A DNA stretch of 64,000 bases from Calidifontimicrobium sp035325925 (lineage in GTDB: Bacteria > Pseudomonadota > Gammaproteobacteria > Burkholderiales > Burkholderiaceae_C), in contig NZ_DAOKZA010000015.1 of the NCBI RefSeq assembly GCF_035325925.1, positions 18,928-82,927 on the forward strand, given 5' to 3'. Both the position numbers and the translations under genes were made by a program. Below, in pieces: positions 14,714 to 26,400 of this stretch (positions are counted from its first letter, which is position 1; each line of letters opens with the position of its first letter). The notes below the pieces were generated by a model, which was not told the origin of the DNA, searched no databases, and saw only the letters and a list, made by a program, of their open reading frames with translations.

Positions 14714-17700
14714 TCAGTGCCGATCGGCCGGCATCGCCGCGGGCAGCACCGCGCCGCCGCCCTCGCCCGCCGCGGCCGGTCGGCGCTGGCGCACCAGGTA
14801 GCTGTAGAGCACCGGCACGACGACCAGCGTCAGCAGCGTCGAGGTGATCAGCCCGCCGATGATCGCGCGGCCCATCGGCGCCTGGATCTCGCCGCCGTCG
14901 TTGAGCGCCAGCGCCAGCGGCAGCATGCCGAAGATCATCGCCGCGGTGGTCATGATGATCGGGCGCATGCGGATCAGCCCGGCCTGCAGCAGCGCGTCGG
15001 GCACGCTGGCCCCGGCGCGGCGCGCATGGTTGGCGAAGTCGACGAGCAGGATCGCGTTCTTCACCACCAGCCCCATCAGCATCACCAGCCCGATCATCGA
15101 GAACACGTTGAGCGTGCTGCGCCACAGCAGCAGCGCGAGCATCACGCCGATCAGCGCCAGCGGCAGGCTGGCCATGATCGCGATCGGCTGCAGGAAGCTG
15201 CCGAACTGGCTGGCCAGCACGATGTAGATGAAGATCACCGCCAGGGCCATCGCGCCGAGCATCGCCGCGAAGGCCTCCTGCTGGTCGCGCGTCGCGCCGC
15301 CGACGTCGAAGCGGTAGCCCGGCGGCAGCTGCGTGCTCTTGACGAGCTTCTGCACGTCGGCGCCGACGTCGCCCGCCGGGCGGCCCTCGACGCCGGCGAA
15401 GATCGCCTCGCGACGCTGCAGGTCCTGGCGGCGGATCACCTCGGGGTTGGCCACCGCGACGATGTCGGCGACGCGGTCGAGTGCGATGGCGGTGCCGTCG
15501 CGCGCAAAGGCCACCGGCAGCGCACGCAACTGCTCGACGCGTTCGCGCTGCACCTGCGGCAGGCGCAGCAGCACCTCGACCTGCTCGCCGTCCGGCGTGG
15601 TCCAGTAGGTCGCGACCTCGCCGCTGACGTAGGCGCGCAGGCTCGACGCCAGCTGCGGCGGCGTCAGCCCGAGCTCGCGCACCGCCGCGGGTTTCAGCCG
15701 CACCGCGTAGGTCGGCAGGCCCGGCTTGGCCGACAGTTCGAGGTCGACGACGCCGGGGATGCGCTTGACCTGCTCGGCGAAGTCCTGCGCGACCTTGACC
15801 AGCCCGTCGGCGTCGTGGCCGAGGATCGCGACGTAGATCGGCCGGTTGAAGCCGATCGAGACCTCGATGCCCGGGATCTTCGCGATGCGCTCGCGGATCG
15901 CGTCCTCCACCTGCTTCTGCGTGCGGCGGCGCTGGTCGCGGTCGACCAGCCCGATGTTGAGCACCGCCTGGTTGCGTCCCACCGCCAGGCCCTGGCCCTC
16001 GCCGCCGACGTTGGTCGACACGGTCCTGACCTCGGGGAAGCCGGCGAGGATGTCCTCGATCTGGCGGATCTTCGCGTCGCTGCGCGCCAGGCTCGAGCCC
16101 ACCGGCATGCGCACGCTCAGCTGCGTGAAGCTCTGGTCGGTCTCGGGGACGAACTCGCTGCCGACCACCGGCGCCAGCGCCAGCGCCACGACGAAGCTCG
16201 CCGCGCCGGTGGCGACGATCACGCCGCGCGGCGTCAGCGTCGCGCGCCGCCAGCGCCGCGGCTGGGTCTTGTCGCGCCGCGCCTGCGCGTCGAACGGGTG
16301 GCCGTACGCGGGCCACGGCAGCGCGAAGCGTCGTGCGCTGAACGCCCAGCGGATCAGCCGCTCGTACAGCGCGTGCAGCGCGTCGAGGCCGCGGTCGGTG
16401 GCGCGGATCAGGCTGCCGAGCACCGGCAGGCGCCGCAGGCGTTCGCCGGGCGGGTCCTTCCACACCGACGACAGCATCGGGTCGAGCGTGAAGCTGACGA
16501 ACAGGCTCACCAGCACCGCCACCGCCACCGTGATGCCGAAGGGGTAGAAGAACTTGCCGACGATGCCGCCCATGAACGCGACCGGCACGAACACCGCGCA
16601 GATCGCGAACGTCGTGGCCATCACCGCCAGTCCGATCTCCTCGGTGCCCTCGCGCGCCGCGCGATGGTGGTCCTTGCCCAGTGCGAGGTGGCGCACGATG
16701 TTCTCGCGCACGACGATCGCGTCGTCGATCAGCAGGCCGATGCACAGGCTCAGCGCCATCATCGTCATGAAGTTCAGCGTGAAGCCGAACGCGTGCACCG
16801 CGATGAAGCTGGAGATCACCGCGATCGGCAGCGTCAGCCCGGTGATCACCGTGCTGCGCCACGAGTGCAGGAACAGGAACACGATGGCGACCGTCAGCGC
16901 CGCGCCCTCGATCAGCGTGCGCTGCAGCCCGCGCAGGCTGTCCTGCACCCAGTCGCTGTTGGCGTAGACCAGCGGCAGGTCGACGTCGGCGGGCAGCGTC
17001 TTGCGCAGTTCGTCGAGCGCGGCCTTGACCGCCTCGCCGGTGGCGACGATGTTCGCGTCCTGCTGCTTGAAGACGTTGAAGTTGACCGCCGGCTGGCCGT
17101 TGATGCGCGCCACCGACTCGGCCTCGCGCTCGCGCTCGACGAGCGTGCCCAGGTCGCCCAGTCGCAGCGGCAGCCCCTGGTGGTGCGCGACCACGAGGTC
17201 GGCGAACTCGCGCGGGTCGCGCACGCGGCCCTCGACGCGCAGCAACGCGTCGGCCAGCGGCTCGCTGAGCAGCCCGACCGGTTGGTCGGTGTTGACCTGC
17301 GCCAGCGCCTGCGCCACCTCGGCCGGCGTGACCGCGTAAGCCGCCAGCCGCGCCGGGTCGAGGTCGACGCGCACCTCGCGCGTGGCCAGCCCGTTGACCT
17401 CGACGCGCGCGACGCCCTCGACGCGCTGCAGCCGGCGCGCCACCGTCTGCTCGGCCAGCAGCGACAGCTCGCGCGGGCTGCGCGTGGCCGAGCGCAGCGC
17501 GGCGACGACCACCGGCTGGCTGTTCTCGCTGTCGTAGCGCGCCACCGTGGGCGCCTTCGCGTCGCGCGGGAACGCTGCCTGCACCGCGGCGACGCGGTCG
17601 CGCACGTCCTGCATCGCGCGGCCCATGTCGGCATTCAGGCTGAACTCGACGCTGGTCTGGCTGCGCCCCTCGAAGCTGCGCGAGGTGATGCGCTTGACGC

Positions 17701-17926
17701 CGGCGATGCCGTTGAGCGCCTCCTCGATCGGCTTGGTCAGTTCGCGCTCGACCGCTTCCGGGCTCGCGCCCGGGTAGCGCACGTCGACGTAGGCCACCGG
17801 CGGCGCGACGTCGGGCATCTGCTCGACGCCCAGGCGCGCATAGCTGAACAGGCCGAGCACGGTCAGCGCGACCATCACCATCGTCGCGAACACCGGGTGC
17901 GCGATCGACACGCGGGTGATCCACAT
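14714..17926 (-). CDS. RND efflux pump inner-membrane transporter (HAE1 type), pump 1
   Basis: A 1070-residue RND transporter beginning MWITRVSIAHPVFATMVMVAL, with 12 expected membrane helices and two large periplasmic loops. The TM4 proton-relay aspartates are present in GLLIDDAIVV, as in drug-type (HAE1) pumps, and the CusA-type heavy-metal signature is absent. About 70 bases after the second loop repeat the C-terminal half has the matching LVMLMGLVVKNAILLVDF. The adaptor gene is 10 bases upstream in the same operon. No TolC-type channel gene is nearby. Substrate is unknown. Confidence 0.92.
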   Translation of the reverse strand: MWITRVSIAHPVFATMVMVALTVLGLFSYARLGVEQMPDVAPPVAYVDVRYPGASPEAVERELTKPIEEALNGIAGVKRITSRSFEGRSQTSVEFSLNADMGRAMQDVRDRVAAVQAAFPRDAKAPTVARYDSENSQPVVVAALRSATRSPRELSLLAEQTVARRLQRVEGVARVEVNGLATREVRVDLDPARLAAYAVTPAEVAQALAQVNTDQPVGLLSEPLADALLRVEGRVRDPREFADLVVAHHQGLPLRLGDLGTLVEREREAESVARINGQPAVNFNVFKQQDANIVATGEAVKAALDELRKTLPADVDLPLVYANSDWVQDSLRGLQRTLIEGAALTVAIVFLFLHSWRSTVITGLTLPIAVISSFIAVHAFGFTLNFMTMMALSLCIGLLIDDAIVVRENIVRHLALGKDHHRAAREGTEEIGLAVMATTFAICAVFVPVAFMGGIVGKFFYPFGITVAVAVLVSLFVSFTLDPMLSSVWKDPPGERLRRLPVLGSLIRATDRGLDALHALYERLIRWAFSARRFALPWPAYGHPFDAQARRDKTQPRRWRRATLTPRGVIVATGAASFVVALALAPVVGSEFVPETDQSFTQLSVRMPVGSSLARSDAKIRQIEDILAGFPEVRTVSTNVGGEGQGLAVGRNQAVLNIGLVDRDQRRRTQKQVEDAIRERIAKIPGIEVSIGFNRPIYVAILGHDADGLVKVAQDFAEQVKRIPGVVDLELSAKPGLPTYAVRLKPAAVRELGLTPPQLASSLRAYVSGEVATYWTTPDGEQVEVLLRLPQVQRERVEQLRALPVAFARDGTAIALDRVADIVAVANPEVIRRQDLQRREAIFAGVEGRPAGDVGADVQKLVKSTQLPPGYRFDVGGATRDQQEAFAAMLGAMALAVIFIYIVLASQFGSFLQPIAIMASLPLALIGVMLALLLWRSTLNVFSMIGLVMLMGLVVKNAILLVDFANHARRAGASVPDALLQAGLIRMRPIIMTTAAMIFGMLPLALALNDGGEIQAPMGRAIIGGLITSTLLTLVVVPVLYSYLVRQRRPAAAGEGGGAVLPAAMPADRH

Positions 17927-17936
17927 CGCCGCGCCC

Positions 17937-19106
17937 TCAGTTCACCGCCGGCGCCGCCGGATTCGACGCCACCGGCGCCGTCGACGCGCCCGCGGCGACC
18001 ACCGCCTTCGCGCCCTCGCGCAGCTGCTCGAAGCGCGCGCCGAGCACCGTGTCGCCCGGCGACACGCCGCCGAGCACCTCGACGCGTCCGCCGGCGCCGT
18101 CGCGGCGCCCCAGCGTGACGCTGCGGCGCGCCAGCGCGCCGTCGGCGATGACCCATACCGCGTGCTGGCCGGCGGCGCCGACGATCGCGCCGGCCGGCAG
18201 CGTCAGCCGCTCGACGCCGTCGTCGAGCGTCACGCGCGCCATCGCGTACTGCCCGGCGCGCAGCCGCTCGTCGGGGTTGGCCAGCGCGACGACGACGCCG
18301 ATCGCGCGCGTGCCAGCCTCGGCGGCCGGCGCGATGCGCGCCAGCGTGGCCTGCAGCGCGGCGTCGACGCCCTCGACCTGCACCTGCACCGGCATGCCGG
18401 GCGCCAGCCGCGAGACCTCGTGCGTGCCCACGCTGCCGGCGAGTTCGAGCGTGCGCAGGTCGACCAGCGTCAGCACCGGCTGCTCGGCGGCGAGCTTCTC
18501 TCCCGGCAGCGCGTGGCGTTTGGCGACCAGCCCCGCGATCGGCGCCACCAGCGCCGCATCGCGGCGCGTCACGCGCAGCGTGTCGACCTGCGCCTGCGCC
18601 GCGCGCAGCTGCGCCTGCGCCGCGTCGAGCGCGGTCTGCGACGCCTGCAGCGCGTTCGGCGAGATGAAGTTCTGGTCGGCCAGCGCACGGTTGGCCGCGT
18701 GGTCGCGCTCGGCGCGCGCGAGCTGCGCGCGCGCCGACTCGAGCATCGCGTGGCGCTCGCCCAGGCGCGCGTCGAGTTCGGCGAGGTCGAGCGTGGCCAG
18801 CACCTGGCCGGCGCGCACGCGGCTGCCTTCGGCCACCGCGAGCGCGAGCAGCGTGCCGGGCGACTTGGTGCGCACCACCGCGCTGTTCGGCGCCACCAGC
18901 GGCCCGGAGAACGACAGCACCAGCGGCATCGTCGCGGCCTGCGGCCGCACCACCTCGGCGGCGGCGAACTCGAGCGTGACCTCGGGCTTGTCCTTCTTCT
19001 TGCCGAACCCCAACCAGCCCTTGCCGCCACCGACCGTCGCCGTGGCGGCCAGCGCCGCCGCCATCAGCAGCGCGCCCACCCCCCAGGCCATGCGCCTCTT
19101 GTTCAT
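17937..19106 (-). CDS. RND efflux periplasmic adaptor (membrane fusion protein), pump 1
   Basis: A 389-residue protein with an N-terminal signal anchor (WGVGALLMAAALAATATVGGG). It has the biotinyl-lipoyl half-motif around VRAGQVLATLDLAELDARL, a helical hairpin (ESARAQLARAERDHAANRALADQNF) and a second lipoyl half (APIAGLVAKRHALPGEKLAAEQPVLTLVD). Beta-barrel and membrane-proximal parts follow. It links the inner-membrane pump to an outer-membrane channel encoded elsewhere. It precedes the transporter in one operon. The 206 bp between it and the oxidoreductase gene contain no further gene. Confidence 0.9.
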   Translation of the reverse strand: MNKRRMAWGVGALLMAAALAATATVGGGKGWLGFGKKKDKPEVTLEFAAAEVVRPQAATMPLVLSFSGPLVAPNSAVVRTKSPGTLLALAVAEGSRVRAGQVLATLDLAELDARLGERHAMLESARAQLARAERDHAANRALADQNFISPNALQASQTALDAAQAQLRAAQAQVDTLRVTRRDAALVAPIAGLVAKRHALPGEKLAAEQPVLTLVDLRTLELAGSVGTHEVSRLAPGMPVQVQVEGVDAALQATLARIAPAAEAGTRAIGVVVALANPDERLRAGQYAMARVTLDDGVERLTLPAGAIVGAAGQHAVWVIADGALARRSVTLGRRDGAGGRVEVLGGVSPGDTVLGARFEQLREGAKAVVAAGASTAPVASNPAAPAVN

Positions 19107-19312
19107 CGCACCGTCCTTTGCCTTGTCCTGTCGCGACGGCGCGTGACCGCCGCGATCGCGTCGCTCTCGTGAAGCGCGCGCAGTCTATGCCTGCGTCGGC
19201 GGCGCGCCCAGGGGGCCTGCGACGGGCTGCGCCGCCCCGGCGACGAAATGCCCGGGCGGGCGACGGACCGTCGCCGGCGTCAACGGGACGGGCGGGCCGT
19301 GCGCCGCGGCGC

Positions 19313-20296
<984 letters not shown>

Positions 20297-20367
20297 GACA
20301 ACTCCCGGCGCCTCGGCGCCACTTGGTGAATCGTGCGTAAGTCGTTGACTCGTCACGACATTCCGTC

Positions 20368-20395
20368 TTGACGACGGGTCTTCGGCTGGTATTCT
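20368..20395 (+). promoter_or_regulatory. Sigma70 promoter of the NlpC/P60 gene, leaderless position
   Basis: -35 TTGACG (20368-20373), 16-bp spacer, -10 TATTCT (20390-20395). The ATG at 20402 follows after six bases, so the mRNA would start at or within a base of the start codon. No SD sequence is possible. Confidence 0.6.
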
Positions 20396-20401
20396 GCCGC
20401 G

Positions 20402-20986
20402 ATGCCGCCACACCCGGTCACTGCCGTCTTCGCTGCCGTCGCCGTCGTGCTCGTGCTGGCAGGCTGTGCGGGCGCGCCGGTGCCGCGCGCCGGCGAATCG
20501 CAGCCAGCGTCGCCCGGGGCCGGCGCGCCGCACGGCGGGGCGCCCGAGATCGTGCTCGCCGCGCTGAACTTCCTCGACCGCCCGTACGCGCGCGGCGGCG
20601 ACGGCGCCGCGCACCCGACCCAGGGTGGCTTCGACTGCAGCGGGTTCACGCGCCATGTCTACGCGGTCGCCGCCGGCTGGGCGCTGCCGCGCACCGCGCA
20701 CGAGCAGGCGCACGCCCCGGGCCTGGTCGGCGTCGAACGCGACGCGCTGCAGCCGGGTGACCTGGTGTTCTTCAACACGCTGCGGCGCCGCTTCTCGCAC
20801 GTCGGCGTGTACATCGGCGGCGGGCGTTTCATCCACGCGCCGCGCGTCGGCGCGCAAGTGCGCGTCGAGAGCCTGCGCGTCGACTACTGGGCGCGCCGCT
20901 TCGACGGCGCGCGCCGCGCGCCGTCGGCCGACGACCGGTTCGTGCGCACTGCGCTGCCGGCCGGCCCTGCCGACGACAGGCCCTGA
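20402..20986 (+). CDS. NlpC/P60-family lipoprotein peptidase
   Basis: A 194-residue lipoprotein with lipobox VLAG-C22. The NlpC/P60 (C40) domain from about residue 48 has catalytic Cys79 in GGFDCSGF, His133 in RRFSHVGVY and a third polar residue His145 in RFIHAP. Such enzymes cut the D-Glu-diaminopimelate bond in peptidoglycan stems. The mature part has a short Pro/Gly-rich linker after the lipid anchor. The promoter is six bases before the ATG. The moaA gene follows after 47 bp with its own -10 box. Confidence 0.88.
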   Translation: MPPHPVTAVFAAVAVVLVLAGCAGAPVPRAGESQPASPGAGAPHGGAPEIVLAALNFLDRPYARGGDGAAHPTQGGFDCSGFTRHVYAVAAGWALPRTAHEQAHAPGLVGVERDALQPGDLVFFNTLRRRFSHVGVYIGGGRFIHAPRVGAQVRVESLRVDYWARRFDGARRAPSADDRFVRTALPAGPADDRP

Positions 20987-21020
20987 GGCGGCGCGCCGGC
21001 GGCGGCGCGGCGCGTGGCGG

Positions 21021-21026
21021 CACAAT
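21021..21026 (+). promoter_or_regulatory. -10 box of moaA (leaderless-type position)
   Basis: CACAAT is followed after seven bases by the moaA ATG (21034). The -35 region is not recognisable. This is weak alone but matches the spacing seen at five other genes in this window. Confidence 0.35.
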
Positions 21027-21033
21027 CGGCCGC

Positions 21034-22155
21034 ATGGCCGAACGCACGATTCCGATCGCCGACCACCGCTACCGCGCGTCGGTGCCGGCGGTGCCGGCGG
21101 TGCCGCAGCCGCCCAGCGGGCTGCTGTCGGACCGGCTCGGGCGGCCGCTGCGCGACCTGCGCATCTCGGTGACCGACCGCTGCAACTTCCGCTGCAGCTA
21201 CTGCATGCCCAAGGAGATCTTCGACGGCACCTACCGTTTCCTGCCGCACGCGTCGCTGCTGAGCTTCGAGGAGATCACGCGGCTGGCGCGCGTGTTCGTC
21301 GCGCACGGCGTGCACAAGATCCGCCTGACCGGCGGCGAGCCGCTGCTGCGCAAGCACCTCGAGCAGCTGATCGCGATGCTCGCCGCGCTGCGCGACGTCG
21401 ACGGTCGGCCGCTGGACCTGACGCTGACCACCAACGCGACGCTGCTCGCGCGCAAGGCCGCGGCGCTGCAGGCCGCCGGCCTGCAGCGCGTGACCGTCAG
21501 CCTCGACGCGCTCGACGACCGCGTGTTCCGCGCGATGAACGACGTCGACTTCCCGGTGGCCGGCGTGCTCGAGGGCATCGACGAGGCGATGCGCGTGGGG
21601 CTGGGGCCGCTGAAGGTCAACATGGTCGTCAAGCGCGGCACCAACGACCACGAGATCGTGCCGATGGCGCGCTTCTTCCGCGAGCGCTACGAGGGCCGCG
21701 TGATCCTGCGCTTCATCGAGTTCATGGACGTCGGCACGACCAACGGCTGGCGCATGGACCACGTGCTGCCCTCGGCGCAGGTGCTCGAGCGGCTGCACGC
21801 GGTGTTCCCGCTCGAGCCGGTCGAGCCGAACTGCAGCGGCGAGACCGCCGAGCGCTGGCGCTACCGCGACGGCGGCGGCGAGATCGGCCTGATCAGCAGC
21901 GTCACGCAGGCCTTCTGCCGCGACTGCAACCGCGCGCGCCTGTCCACCGAAGGCAAGCTGTACCTGTGCCTGTTCGCCACGCGCGGGCACGACCTGCGCG
22001 CGCTGCTGCGCGGCGGCGCCAGCGACGCGCAGCTCGCCGGCGCCGTCGGCCAGGTTTGGGCCGGCCGCGACGACCGCTACTCGGAACTGCGCAGCGCCGG
22101 ACGGGCGCCGACCGACGGTGAACGGCGCGTCGAGATGCACTACATCGGCGGCTGA
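21034..22155 (+). CDS. moaA: GTP 3',8-cyclase, molybdenum cofactor synthesis
   Basis: A 373-residue radical SAM enzyme for the first step of molybdopterin synthesis. The N-terminal cluster is C50-x3-C54-x2-C57 (CNFRCSYC). The C-terminal cluster is in FCRDCNRARLSTEGKLYLCLF, and the C-terminal diglycine needed by MoaA is present (HYIGG). SAM site TGGEPLL is intact. The N-terminal ~30 residues contain a PAV repeat. moeA follows with a 22-bp gap, so the two form an operon. mobA, often between them in related bacteria, is missing here. Confidence 0.96.
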   Translation: MAERTIPIADHRYRASVPAVPAVPQPPSGLLSDRLGRPLRDLRISVTDRCNFRCSYCMPKEIFDGTYRFLPHASLLSFEEITRLARVFVAHGVHKIRLTGGEPLLRKHLEQLIAMLAALRDVDGRPLDLTLTTNATLLARKAAALQAAGLQRVTVSLDALDDRVFRAMNDVDFPVAGVLEGIDEAMRVGLGPLKVNMVVKRGTNDHEIVPMARFFRERYEGRVILRFIEFMDVGTTNGWRMDHVLPSAQVLERLHAVFPLEPVEPNCSGETAERWRYRDGGGEIGLISSVTQAFCRDCNRARLSTEGKLYLCLFATRGHDLRALLRGGASDAQLAGAVGQVWAGRDDRYSELRSAGRAPTDGERRVEMHYIGG

Positions 22156-22177
22156 ACATCGGCGCGCCGCGACGACG

Positions 22178-23470
22178 ATGACCGACACCCCCGCCAGCCT
22201 CGAGCAGATCGCCTCGTGCGTCGCCGGCTACGACCCGAACGCGCTGCCGGTGGCGCAGGCGCAGGAGTTCATCGCCCGCCTCGTGCCGCGCGTCGACGCG
22301 GTCGAGAGCGTCGCGATCCGCAGCGCGCTGGGCCGCGTGCTGGCGCGCGACGTGGTCTCGACGATCGACGTGCCGGCGCACGACAACTCGGCGATGGACG
22401 GTTACGCGCTGCGCGGCACCGACCTGCGCGCCGACGCGCCGACGACGCTGCCGGTGGCCGGCACCGGTTTCGCCGGCGCGCGGTTCGACGCCGACGTGCC
22501 ACCGGGCCACTGCGTGCGCATCATGACCGGCGCGGTGATGCCCGCGGGGCTCGATACCGTGGTGCCGCAGGAGTTCACCCGCGCCGACGGCGACCGCGTG
22601 ACGATCCCGCCGGGTGTCGTGCGCGCGGGCGACAACCGGCGCCTGAAGGGCGAGGACCTCGCCTGCGGCGAGGTGGCGCTTGCCGCCGGCCGGCGGCTGA
22701 CCCCCGCCGACCTGGGGCTTCTCGCGTCGCTCGGCCGCGCCGAGGTCCCGGTGTGGCGGCGGCTGCGCGTGGCGTTCTTCTCCACCGGCGACGAACTGCG
22801 CTCGATCGGCGAGCCGCTCGACGCCGGCTGCGTCTACGACAGCAACCGCTACACGGTCTGGGGCATGCTGCAGCGCCTGGGCGTCGAACTGATCGACATG
22901 GGCGTGGTGCGCGACGAGCCGGCGGCGCTCGAGACGGCGTTCCGCGCCGCGGCGGCGAGCGCCGACGCGGTGATCACCTCGGGCGGCGTCAGCGTCGGCG
23001 AGGCCGACCACACCAAGCAGGTCATGAAGCGGCTCGGCGACGTGCTGTTCTGGCGCATCGCGATGCGCCCGGGCCGGCCGATGGCGATCGGCCGCATCGC
23101 CGTCGACGGCGGGCGCGGCGCGATCCTATTCGGCCTGCCGGGCAACCCCGTGGCGGTGATGGTCACCTTCTACGCCTTCGTGCGCGACGCGCTGCTGCAG
23201 ATGATGGGCGCCGCGCCGCAACCGCTGCCGCTGCTGCGCGCCGCCAGCACGGAGGCGATGCGCAAGAAGCCCGGGCGCACCGAGTACCAGCGCGGCATCG
23301 TCACGCGCGCGGCCGGTGGCGGCTGGCAGGTGGCGATCACCGGCAGCCAGGGCAGCGGCATCCTGCGCAGCATGAGCCAGGCCAACGGGCTGGTCGTGCT
23401 GCACCACGGCCAGGGCGACGTCGCCGCCGGCGAACTCGTCGACGTGGCCCCGTTCGACGGGCTCGTCTGA
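22178..23470 (+). CDS. moeA: Molybdopterin molybdenumtransferase
   Basis: A 430-residue MoeA inserting molybdate into adenylylated molybdopterin. Domain pattern: N-terminal DVPAHDNSAMDGYALRG, then MTGAVMPAGLDTVV, the MoCF-binding domain with STGDELR, DSNRYTVWGML and TSGGVSVGEADHTKQVM, and the PGNPVAVMVTF motif. The C-terminal beta domain is complete. ATG 22178 is chosen because an earlier frame would overlap moaA. It is convergent with the RND gene at 23490, leaving only 19 bp. Confidence 0.95.
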   Translation: MTDTPASLEQIASCVAGYDPNALPVAQAQEFIARLVPRVDAVESVAIRSALGRVLARDVVSTIDVPAHDNSAMDGYALRGTDLRADAPTTLPVAGTGFAGARFDADVPPGHCVRIMTGAVMPAGLDTVVPQEFTRADGDRVTIPPGVVRAGDNRRLKGEDLACGEVALAAGRRLTPADLGLLASLGRAEVPVWRRLRVAFFSTGDELRSIGEPLDAGCVYDSNRYTVWGMLQRLGVELIDMGVVRDEPAALETAFRAAAASADAVITSGGVSVGEADHTKQVMKRLGDVLFWRIAMRPGRPMAIGRIAVDGGRGAILFGLPGNPVAVMVTFYAFVRDALLQMMGAAPQPLPLLRAASTEAMRKKPGRTEYQRGIVTRAAGGGWQVAITGSQGSGILRSMSQANGLVVLHHGQGDVAAGELVDVAPFDGLV

Positions 23471-23489
23471 CGCGCAGCGGCGGCGCGGC

Positions 23490-26400
23490 TCAGCGTGCGG
23501 CGGGTTCGGCGCCTTGTGGCGTCGCGACCTCGGGCGTCGTGATCTCGCCGGGCACGCCGCGGCGCGCGAACCAGGTGTAGACGGTGGGCACGACGAACAC
23601 CGTCAGCAGCGTGCCCAGCGACATGCCGCCGACGATCACCCAGCCGATCTGCTGGCGGCTCTCGGCACCGGCGCCGGAGGCCAGCGCCAGCGGCACCGCG
23701 CCGAGCACCATCGCGCCGGTGGTCATCAGGATCGGGCGCAGCCGCATGCTCGACGCCTCGAGCACCGCGTCGGTCACGCTGCGCCCCTGCTGGCGCAGCT
23801 GGTTGCTGAACTCGACGATCAGGATGCCGTGTTTGCTGATCAGCCCGACCAGCGTGATCAGTCCGATCTGCGAGTACACGTTCAGCGTGCCGCCGGTGAA
23901 GCGCAGCGCCAGCAGCGCGCCGACCATCGTCAGCGGCACCGCGATCAGGATCACGAACGGGTCGACGAAACTCTCGAACTGCGCCGCGAGCACCAGGAAG
24001 ATGAACAGCAGCGCGAGCACGAACACCAGTCCCAGCGCGCCCGACGACGCACGGAACTCGCGGCTGACGCCGTTGAGCTCGGTCACGTAGCCGGACGGCA
24101 GCACGCGCGCGGCGGTGTCGTCCATGAAGCGCAGCGCCTCGCCCAGCGAGTAGCCGGGCGCCAGGTTGGCGGTGATGGTCACCGAGCGGCGCTGGTTGAA
24201 GTGGTTCAGCTCGCGCGGGCTCACCGCCTCGCGCACCTTGACCAGCGACGCCAGCGGCACCATCGTGTCGTTGCGCCCGCGCACGAACAGGCGCTCGATG
24301 TCCTCGGGCGTCGTGCGGCCGCGGCTGGCGGTCTGCACGATCACGTCGTACTGGTCGGCGTCGCGCTTGTAGCGCGTGACCGCACGGCCGCCGAGCATGG
24401 TCTCGACGGTGCGCGCGACCGCGTCGACGTTGACCCCCATGTCGGCGGCGCGGGCGCGGTCGACCTCCATGAAGATCTCGGGCTTGTTGAGCTGCAGGTC
24501 GATGTCGGGCTGCACGATGCCAGGGTTGTTCGCCATCTCGGCGAGGAAGTCCTGCGCGACGCGCGCCAGGTTGGCGTAGCTGTCGCTGGTCTGGATGACG
24601 AACTCGACCGGCCGCGAGCGGAAGCCCTGCCCGAGGCTCGGCGGCGTGATCGGGAACGCGCTGACGCCGGGAAGCGCGTTGACCTTGGGTAGCAGGTCGC
24701 GCGCCAGCGCCTGCGTCGTGCGCTGGCGTTCGGTCCAGTCGACGGTGCGGAACAGCGCGGTGCCCTGCGACACCTGGCCGCCGCCCATGAACATGAAGCG
24801 GCGGTCGAACTCGGGATACTGCGCGCCGATCGCGTCGATCGCGTCGAGGTAGCGCGCCGTGAATTCGAGCGTCGCGCCGTCGGGCGAACGCACCGGCATG
24901 ATGATCACGCCGCGGTCCTCCATCGGCGAGAGTTCGGACTTCGCGGTCACGAACATCCACCAGCTCGACCCGGCGGCCGCAACCATCGCCACCAGCACCA
25001 CCCAGCGGTGCCGCAGCACCCAACCCAGCGCGGCGCGGTAGCGCGCGGTCAGCGCGACCAGCAGCGCCTCCATGCCGCGGTCGAAGCGGTTGGGCGCCGG
25101 GTTGTGGCGCAGCAGCTTGCTGCACATCATCGGCGTGAGCGTCAGCGCCACGAAGCCCGACACCAGCACCGCGCCGGCCAGCGTCAGCGCGAACTCGCCG
25201 AACAGCCGCCCGGTGCGCCCCGGGGTGAACGCCAGCGGCGCAAACACCGCCGCCAGCGTCAGCGTCATCGCGACCACCGCGAAGCTGATCTCGCGGATGC
25301 CCTTGAGCGCCGCCTGGAACGGCGCCAGGCCCTCCTCGATGTGGCGGAAGATGTTCTCGAGCACGACGATCGCGTCGTCGACCACCAGGCCGATGGCCAG
25401 CACCAGCGCCAGCAGCGTCAGCGTGTTGATCGTGAACCCGGCCGCGGCGATCATCGCGAACGCGCCGATCAGGCTCACGGGGATGGTCACCAGCGGGATG
25501 ATCGACGCGCGCAGCGTGCGCAGGAACACGAACACCACCAGCGCCACCAGCACCACCGCCTCGGCCACCGTGGTGTAGACCGCGCGGATCGAGCGGTCGA
25601 TGAACACCGAGTTGTCGTTGGCCAGCAGCACCGTCACCTCGTCGGGCAGGTCGCGCTGGATCAGCGGCATCACCGCGCGCACGCCGGCGGCCACCTCGAG
25701 CGGGTTGGCGGTGGCGTTGCGCACCACGCCGGTGGAGATCGACGGCACGCCGTTGAGCCGCACGCGCGAGCGCTCGTTGGCCGCCGCCTCCTCGACGCGC
25801 GCGACGTCGCGCAGGCGCACCGTGTAGCCGTCGACGGTGCGCAGCGCGACGTCGGCGAACTGCGCGACGGTGTTCAAGTCGGTGCGCGCGGTGACGTTGA
25901 ACTCGCGCTGCCGGCTCTCGATGCGCCCGGCCGGCACTTCCAGGTTCTGGCGCCGCAACGCGTCCTCGACGTCCTGCACCGTCAGCCGGTACGCCCCGAG
26001 CTTGTCCGGGTCGAGCCAGATGCGCATCGAGTACGCGCGGTCGCCGCCGATCGTCACGTCGGCCACGCCCGGCACCGTCTGCAGGCGCGGCTTGACGATG
26101 CGGTTGATCAGGTCGGTCAGCTCCAGCGGCGACAGCGTCTGGCTGGTGTAGGCCAGCCAGATCGTCGGCGTCGCGTCGGCCTCGACCTTGGCGATGATCG
26201 GCTCGTCGACCGCGTCGGGCAGTCGCCCGCGCACGCGCGACACGCGGTCGCGCACGTCGGCGGCCGCGTTGTCGGGGTCTTTCTCGAGCTTGAAGCGCAC
26301 CGTGATCAGGCTCTGCTCGGCGCGCGAGATCGAGGTGATGATGTCGACGCCGTCGATGCCGGCGATCGAGTCCTCGAGCGGCTTCGTGACCTGCGACTCG

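Noticed and set aside
14031..17924. 1297-residue minus-strand frame overlapping RND pump 1
   Set aside because: It runs in another frame of the pump gene and is Arg/Ala-rich; the 1070-residue frame has all RND motifs.
14714..17926. Heavy-metal (CusA) pump because of the nearby copA
   Set aside because: TM4 has the DD pair of drug-type pumps and the adaptor lacks metal-binding Met/His motifs.
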